Below are positions 59,097-64,000 of a stretch of 64,000 bases of DNA, piece by piece. How positions within the stretch are numbered: position 1 is the first letter of the stretch; each line of letters opens with the position of its first letter. A model generated the notes under the pieces. It ran no database searches, was not told where the DNA came from, and was given only the letters and a program-made list of their open reading frames with translations. The DNA comes from an uncultured Flavobacteriaceae bacterium (GTDB lineage Bacteria > Bacteroidota > Bacteroidia > Flavobacteriales > Flavobacteriaceae). Made by a program: the position numbers and the translations under genes. The DNA is taken from positions 124,001 through 188,000 of the forward strand of contig CANMRV010000006.1 in assembly GCA_947500435.1 (NCBI GenBank), written 5' to 3'.

Positions 59097-61307
59097 TTAG
59101 TCTCTTCTAGGTTTGCGATCTCTGTTGTCTCTTCCACGACCACGATCTCTATCGTTACTACGTGGTGGTCTTTCAACATATCCTTCAGGTTTTTCTAAAA
59201 GCGCTTTACGCGAAACCTTTTCCTTACGAGTACGTTTGTCTAAACCGAAATATTTCACATCAAAAACATCGCCCATGTTCACAACATCAGAAACATTTTC
59301 TGTGCGTTCCCAAGCTAATTCAGATACGTGTAATAAGACTTCGTTTCCTGGAGCATCCATATATTCGACAACAGCACCAAAATCTAACATCTTGATTACC
59401 TTCACTTCATATACGCTACCAACTTCTGGCTTGAACATTACAGAATCTATTTTAGCGATTACTGCATCAATACCTTCTTGACCTGTACCTAAAATTTCAA
59501 CAATACCTTCTTCTGTTACAGGGTCTTCGTTAATAACGATAGTTGTTCCTGTTTCTTTCTGAAGTTCTTGTATAACTTTTCCACCAGGACCAATCATGGC
59601 ACCGATAAATTCATTAGGAATACGTCTAGTCACCATCTTAGGTGCATAACTCTTCACATCTGCATTTGGAGCAGGGATGGTATCCGTTAGTTTCTCTAAA
59701 ATATGTAGACGCCCATCACGAGCTTGTTTTAATGCATTTACAAGAATCTCGTACGATAATCCTTTTACCTTAATGTCCATTTGACATGCTGTAATACCGT
59801 CTGCGGTACCTGTTACTTTAAAGTCCATATCACCTAAGTGATCTTCGTCACCCAAGATATCAGATAGTACAGCATACTTTCCAGAATCAGCATCAGAAAT
59901 TAATCCCATTGCGATACCAGAAACTGGTTTTTTCAATTGAACACCGGCATCCATAAGTGCCATAGTTCCTGAACAAACCGTTGCCATAGAAGAAGAACCG
60001 TTGGATTCCAATACTTCAGATACAACCCTTACCGTATAAGGACAATCTTCAGGTACCATTCCTTTAAGTGCACGTTGTGCTAAGTTACCGTGACCGACTT
60101 CTCTACGAGATGTTCCACGAATAGGTCTTGCTTCTCCAGTACAGAAAGGAGGGAAGTTATAGTGCAAATAGAAACGCTCTTCACCTTCTTGAGAAGGCAT
60201 ATCTATTTGGTTAGCATCTCTAGATGTTCCTAAAGTTACTGTTGCCAAAGCTTGTGTTTCTCCACGTGTAAAGATAGACGAGCCATGAACAGATGGTAGG
60301 TAATCTACCTCACACCAAATTGGTCTGATTTCGTCAGTCTTACGACCATCTAAACGCTGACCTTCATTTAAGGTAAGGTCGCGAATCGCAGCTTTTTCAG
60401 CAGCACGGTAATACTTGGAAACTAATCCACCATAGTCTTCTAATTCTTCCTCAGAAAAAGTGGCCTTGATTTCTTCTTTTATTTCAGAAAAAGCCGCACT
60501 TCTTTCATGCTTCGCAGATCCCGCTTTTGCAATGGCATATACTTTATCGTACGCCATGTCATGAACTTTTTTAGCTAGGTCTTCATCTGACCTTTCTTCA
60601 GGATATTCACGAACTTCTTTCTTTCCGAAAGCTTCGGCTAATCTAAGTTGTGCAGCACATTGTACTTTAATTGCTTCGTGTGCAAATTTGATAGCTTCCG
60701 TCATTTCTTCTTCAGAAATTTCATCCATCTCACCTTCAACCATCATAACAGAGTCGGCAGAAGCACCGATCATCATATCGATATCAGATTCCGCTAACTG
60801 GGCGAATGTTGGATTGATAATGAATTCACCATTAACACGTCCTACCCTTGCTTCAGAAATAGCACATTCAAATGGGAAATCTGATAATTGAATCGCGGCA
60901 GAGGCGGCTAAACCAGCCATGGCATCTGGCATAACATCATCGTCATGAGACATCAACTGGATCATCACTTGAGTTTCAGAGTGATAATCTTTCGGGAATA
61001 ACGGACGCAATACACGATCCACTAAACGCATTGTCAGCACTTCACCATCACTTGGTCTTGCTTCTCTTTTGAAGAATCCACCCGGATAACGTCCAGCGGC
61101 CGCAAATTTTTCACGGTAATCAACCGTTAAAGGAAGAAAATCAAGATCTTTTTGTTCGTAGTTGGAAACTACGGTACACAAGAGCATACATTTTCCTGAT
61201 TGCACAACAACAGAGCCATGTGCCTGTTTTGCTAATTTTCCGGTTTCGATAGAAATTTCCCTACCGTCACCAAGGTCTATGACCTCTCTAAATACTTTTG
61301 GAATCAT
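59097..61307 (-). CDS. pnp: polynucleotide phosphorylase
   Basis: PNPase degrades RNA 3' to 5' with phosphate. The 736-residue product has two RNase PH domains (about 1-220 and 310-540, with FTRGETQALATVTLG), a KH domain (GAMIGPGGKVIQELQ, about 565-620) and an S1 domain (VGSVYEVKVIKMLDFGAVVEY). The C-terminus is an Arg/Asp/Gly-rich tail of about 25 residues (NDRDRGRGRDNRDRKPRRD), longer than in E. coli. rpsO lies 227 bases upstream on the same strand, the conserved rpsO-pnp order, and rpoD lies downstream. Confidence 0.95.
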   Translation of the reverse strand: MIPKVFREVIDLGDGREISIETGKLAKQAHGSVVVQSGKCMLLCTVVSNYEQKDLDFLPLTVDYREKFAAAGRYPGGFFKREARPSDGEVLTMRLVDRVLRPLFPKDYHSETQVMIQLMSHDDDVMPDAMAGLAASAAIQLSDFPFECAISEARVGRVNGEFIINPTFAQLAESDIDMMIGASADSVMMVEGEMDEISEEEMTEAIKFAHEAIKVQCAAQLRLAEAFGKKEVREYPEERSDEDLAKKVHDMAYDKVYAIAKAGSAKHERSAAFSEIKEEIKATFSEEELEDYGGLVSKYYRAAEKAAIRDLTLNEGQRLDGRKTDEIRPIWCEVDYLPSVHGSSIFTRGETQALATVTLGTSRDANQIDMPSQEGEERFYLHYNFPPFCTGEARPIRGTSRREVGHGNLAQRALKGMVPEDCPYTVRVVSEVLESNGSSSMATVCSGTMALMDAGVQLKKPVSGIAMGLISDADSGKYAVLSDILGDEDHLGDMDFKVTGTADGITACQMDIKVKGLSYEILVNALKQARDGRLHILEKLTDTIPAPNADVKSYAPKMVTRRIPNEFIGAMIGPGGKVIQELQKETGTTIVINEDPVTEEGIVEILGTGQEGIDAVIAKIDSVMFKPEVGSVYEVKVIKMLDFGAVVEYMDAPGNEVLLHVSELAWERTENVSDVVNMGDVFDVKYFGLDKRTRKEKVSRKALLEKPEGYVERPPRSNDRDRGRGRDNRDRKPRRD

Positions 61308-61502
61308 AAAATTGATTTGTATCCGCCAATGGGCGGACTGTTAAACAATGGTCATCCGGATGTTGAGACCGGAAGGTTGTGTTGTTGTGTGTGCTGAAAG
61401 CACTCGACCAATGAAAAACTGTGTGCAGCTTTTAGTTTTGCCTCGATGTTCTGAGGACTTTGAAATTTATAAACAGATACTGAAACGAGTTCAGTATACA
61501 AT

Positions 61503-61528
61503 TAGGGGCTGAAAATTTTCAGCCCCTA
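61503..61528 (-). terminator. perfect palindrome after rpsO
   Basis: TAGGGGCTGAAAA and TTTTCAGCCCCTA form a 26-base perfect palindrome (13-base arms, no loop spacer). It begins 7 bases past the rpsO stop. The T run after it is poor, so it may attenuate or process the rpsO-pnp transcript rather than stop it. Confidence 0.6.
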
Positions 61529-61534
61529 TGAATA

Positions 61535-61804
61535 TTATTTTCTAATACCTAATTCTTTAATGAGCTCACGATACTTTACAATATCGTTTTTCATCATATA
61601 ATCTAGAAGACTTCTTCTTTTACCTACCAACTTCACCAAAGATCGTTCTGTGTTAAAATCTTTGTGGTTTTTTTTAAGATGTCCGGTCAAGTGATTGATA
61701 CGATGTGTAAACAATGCGATTTGACCTTCAGTAGAACCTGTGTTCTCTGCTTTTCCACCGTGTTTCTTAAAAATTTCGGCTTTTACTTCTTTTGTTAAGT
61801 ACAT
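61535..61804 (-). CDS. rpsO: ribosomal protein S15
   Basis: S15 binds 16S rRNA helices 20 and 22 and is an early assembly protein. The 89 residues match the family throughout (FKKHGGKAENTGSTEGQIALFTHRI, HLKKNHKDFNTERSLVKLVGKRRSLLDYM). It starts at ATG 61804, with the -7 box 55 bases upstream, and precedes pnp. Confidence 0.96.
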   Translation of the reverse strand: MYLTKEVKAEIFKKHGGKAENTGSTEGQIALFTHRINHLTGHLKKNHKDFNTERSLVKLVGKRRSLLDYMMKNDIVKYRELIKELGIRK

Positions 61805-61858
61805 GCAAATATTATTGTAAATGATTATTATGTATCTGACTGATTTTCAATCAGGCTG

Positions 61859-61866
61859 CAAAGATA
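61859..61866 (-). promoter_or_regulatory. -7 element of rpsO
   Basis: TATCTTTG on the minus strand matches TAnnTTTG. The leader that follows has a small stem-loop (CTGAT-TGAAA-ATCAG, about 61838-61852) before the ATG. Confidence 0.5.
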
Positions 61867-62115
61867 AAAATATTTTTTTTATTCTTCCTAATTAACTTAC
61901 CGGATCTTTTTGCACGGTTAGGACCTCCATACCTCCCATAAATGCTGCGTTGATGATATTTTTCAATAAATATCCGAAATGGCATGCAAGTAGGGTTTTT
62001 TACACTTTGAATGTTTTAGGATAGAATTCACAATGATTGCAAAATTATTTTGCCCCCGATTAAACCTTTGGTTTTTATAAAGGTCACATATCAACAAACT
62101 TTAAAAAAAATTGTT
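61867..62115. other. intergenic region between rpsO and a lipoprotein gene
   Basis: Apart from the rpsO -7 box at its left edge, I see no gene, RNA or strong promoter here. The sequence is A/T-rich with no reading frame of substance; the frame before the lipoprotein ATG at 62116 opens at 62050 but has no family N-terminus. Confidence 0.5.
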
Positions 62116-63012
62116 ATGAAAAAGAATTTTGGAATGTTTAGTTGTACAGGACTGTTATTGGCAACATGCTTATTTATTGTTTCCTGTACTAAAAATGAAT
62201 CGACAGAAATTGTTGATAATCTTGCAAATAGTGAAGTGCTTAGTATCGCAGAACTTCATTCAAGTGACGAGGTGGAGTTAATTGCTGAGGAGATTACTGT
62301 TTTAGCTGAAGATATTTATAGTATTGATGAAATTTCATTTTTCTCTAAATCAACATTCACATCAGATTATCTTCCCGATTGTGTTACAATTACTACTGTT
62401 GTAACTGATACAAGCAAGGAGAAGACTATCGATTTTGGAGAGGGATGCGAATTGCGCAATGGTAATATTTTAAGTGGAATCATCATTTTGACATACTCAA
62501 AAGATATGGAGCTTGCTACAAAAATGTTAAGCATATCTTTGGAGGACTTCACTTTTAATAGCGTGGCAGTAGAAGGAAATGCCAATATTGCTCGTACCCG
62601 TGCCAATGACAATGGTAATCCGCAATCGGTTGCTGATGCCAATTTTGATGCTGAATGGCCCGAAGGTGAGACTGTAGAGTACTCCGCTAGTAGAACTAGA
62701 GAGTGGGTAGAAGGTTATGGATCAGGTTTTTGGGGAGACAATGTTTTCTTGATTTCAGGAATGGCGACGTATAAAGGAAAACTTGGGAATGTTTTCAAGA
62801 AAGAGATCGTTGATCCGCTACGAAGAGAAATGGCTTGCAGATTTATAGTTAGCGGAGTTGTAGAGATTTCAAGAAATGACTTAGGCGCTAGCCTTGATTT
62901 TGGCGATGGCAGCTGCGACGCTACGGGAACCTTAACCTATCCTGATGGTACAACCGAGGAAGTTATTTTAAGAAGATTCCATAAAAAATTCCCTCCAAAG
63001 TTTCCATTCTAA
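62116..63012 (+). CDS. lipoprotein of unknown function
   Basis: ATG at 62116 begins a lipoprotein signal (GLLLATCLFIVSCTK). The frame is open from 62050 but the signal decides the start. The 298-residue product has an acidic helical stretch (about 30-75) and beta-strand-like segments in the remainder (CVTITTVVTDTSKEKTIDFGEGC, with a parallel LDFGDGSCDATGTLTYPDG near the end). The two similar DFG-EGC/DFG-DGSC segments suggest a repeated module. No family recognised. Confidence 0.7.
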   Translation: MKKNFGMFSCTGLLLATCLFIVSCTKNESTEIVDNLANSEVLSIAELHSSDEVELIAEEITVLAEDIYSIDEISFFSKSTFTSDYLPDCVTITTVVTDTSKEKTIDFGEGCELRNGNILSGIIILTYSKDMELATKMLSISLEDFTFNSVAVEGNANIARTRANDNGNPQSVADANFDAEWPEGETVEYSASRTREWVEGYGSGFWGDNVFLISGMATYKGKLGNVFKKEIVDPLRREMACRFIVSGVVEISRNDLGASLDFGDGSCDATGTLTYPDGTTEEVILRRFHKKFPPKFPF

Positions 63013-63159
63013 TATAAAAGAAGAATAAAATATGTTCGCGCGCTTTGGTGATGTTGAAAAAAAGCAGCATCAAAAACTTCAGGTGTGCGAATGTATTTTA
63101 AAGATATATTGATTGCTAAGTACTTAGGGCGCGCACCTATAAGAGCAATTCTTTGGTGC

Positions 63160-63666
63160 TTAAAAATCACACCTAGCCGGCAAAGGTGCAATATCTTCGA
63201 GAGCCTTAGCAAACTCAACATCTAAGTTTTCGGAAGTAAAACCAGCAAAAACAGAACCTTCAAAAACTCTACTTCCGTAACTAGTTGTATTCATATGGGC
63301 TCTGATATAAACTTCGGTATCTTCTGAAATCGCAACTGGTCCGCCAGAGCGAGTGAAAGGTTGTTCATTGACGTGGCTATGGGCAAGAATTCTTCTGTAT
63401 AGTAGATTTCCATCTAAATCGATGACTTCCCACCAATTGGCATATTGATTACAGCCTAAATCAGGACTAGAAATGGTAACGCTAAAGGTATATTGATTTT
63501 CGCTACCTGACACGGAAACTTCAGTCACTTCAGCAACTCCCCCGGTGGTCTCCTGGATTTCTACTTCTTCCTGCCCGATATTTGGGTCAACAGTATTATC
63601 GGAAGAAGAACAACAGGTCATCCAAAGAACCAATACTATTAGGAAAGAAGATATGGATAGCTTCAT
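63160..63666 (-). CDS. lipoprotein of unknown function
   Basis: ATG at 63666 starts a lipoprotein signal (MKLSISSFLIVLVLWMTCCSSSDN). The 168-residue product has a Thr/Glu-rich linker, a probable beta-sandwich (TEVSVSGSENQYTFSVTISSPDLGCNQYANWWEV) with two cysteines (DLGC and PARC) and a conserved-looking WWEVIDLDGNLLYRRILAHSHVNEQPFTRSGG. I do not recognise a family. It lies downstream of accD on the same strand. Confidence 0.68.
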   Translation of the reverse strand: MKLSISSFLIVLVLWMTCCSSSDNTVDPNIGQEEVEIQETTGGVAEVTEVSVSGSENQYTFSVTISSPDLGCNQYANWWEVIDLDGNLLYRRILAHSHVNEQPFTRSGGPVAISEDTEVYIRAHMNTTSYGSRVFEGSVFAGFTSENLDVEFAKALEDIAPLPARCDF

Positions 63667-63749
63667 AAGTATATCCTTTAAATAATTAATCGCTATTTGC
63701 AATAGTTCATTACAAAATAGCGATTAAAAAATATTTCACTCAAACCAGA

Positions 63750-64000
63750 CTAACTTGCGGACCTCACTGGATTATTCTGAATCAAATCAATGTACAAATT
63801 GATTTTCTTTTTCAAATCTCGACGATGTGAGATAAAATCCAAGAAACCATGTTCTTTTAAGAATTCGGAAGATTGAAAACCTTCTGGTAGGTCTTTTCCT
63901 GTAGTATCTTTTACAATTCGTGGTCCGGCAAAACCTATCAAGGCACCGGGTTCGGCAATATTAATATCGCCCAACATAGCATAGGAAGCAGTAGTACCTC
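63750..64000 (-). CDS. accD: acetyl-CoA carboxylase carboxyltransferase beta subunit, C-terminal part
   Basis: The gene runs off the window's right edge. The visible 82 residues (GTTASYAMLGDINIAEPGALIGFAGPRIV, then FQSSEFLKEHGFLDFISHRRDLKKKIN) are the C-terminal end of AccD, which transfers the carboxyl group from biotin to acetyl-CoA in fatty acid synthesis. The zinc finger at the N-terminus is outside the window. An ATG at 63977 is an internal methionine. Confidence 0.93.
   Translation of the reverse strand, partial: GTTASYAMLGDINIAEPGALIGFAGPRIVKDTTGKDLPEGFQSSEFLKEHGFLDFISHRRDLKKKINLYIDLIQNNPVRSAS

Noticed and set aside
63009..63221. A 70-residue minus-strand frame beyond the lipoprotein stop
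   Set aside because: No family or start signal; overlaps the end of the neighbouring lipoprotein in another frame.

Overview
The window is AT-rich chromosomal DNA from a member of the Bacteroidota, almost certainly a Flavobacteriaceae and probably marine. The signs are the gliding genes gldB and gldC next to nadE, a truncated type IX secretion PorP/SprF gene, a short RpoD without region 1.1, promoters with the TAnnTTTG -7 element, a bacillithiol-type YpdA reductase and a chromosomal subclass B1 metallo-beta-lactamase. I cannot name the species. Both ends cut through genes: a DUF3857/transglutaminase-like protein at the left and accD at the right.

Layout. 1-6 kb: housekeeping genes on the + strand (MazG-like, aroA, queA, rlmN, polyprenyl diphosphate synthase). 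5.9-8.4 kb: an ECF sigma operon with a membrane-anchored partner and an outer-membrane barrel, preceded by what looks like its own ECF-type promoter. 8.4-15.6 kb: lipoproteins, dnaG (zinc ligands lost), a response regulator with Glu at the phosphorylation site, nadE. 14.6-21.8 kb: gldB-gldC, then a block of accessory genes (Tat-exported metallophosphoesterase, PhoD-like lipoprotein, B1 metallo-beta-lactamase, small conserved protein), then engB and a hydrolase.

22-38 kb is the complete division and cell-wall (dcw) cluster, all on +: mraZ-rsmH-ftsL-like-ftsI-murE-mraY-murD-ftsW-murG-murC-ftsQ-ftsA-ftsZ, then yqeY and tRNA-Arg. It opens with a probable MraZ operator of three 10-bp repeats abutting a -7 box. 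A hexamer microsatellite sits directly in front of mraY.

38.5-46.9 kb is less ordered: three related palindromic (REPIN/MITE-like) elements, a 5'-truncated PorP/SprF gene, small lipoproteins and zinc-ribbon proteins, an operon built around a Rieske-glutamate synthase fusion, and a two-component system with a TPR sensor kinase. 47-57 kb: YpdA, CBS protein, rpe, then a minus-strand group of secreted or lipoprotein products (BNR-repeat protein, TPR lipoprotein, methyltransferase, cytochrome c/dehydrogenase lipoprotein). 57-62 kb: trmL, VF530-type protein, rpoD, pnp, rpsO. The right end holds two unknown lipoproteins and the end of accD.

No prophage, insertion sequence, CRISPR array or defence island was seen. 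The most unusual material is non-coding (the repeat family at 38.6, 40.6 and 43.5 kb, the structured segment after gldC, and the microsatellite before mraY) together with several proteins that have lost or swapped key residues.
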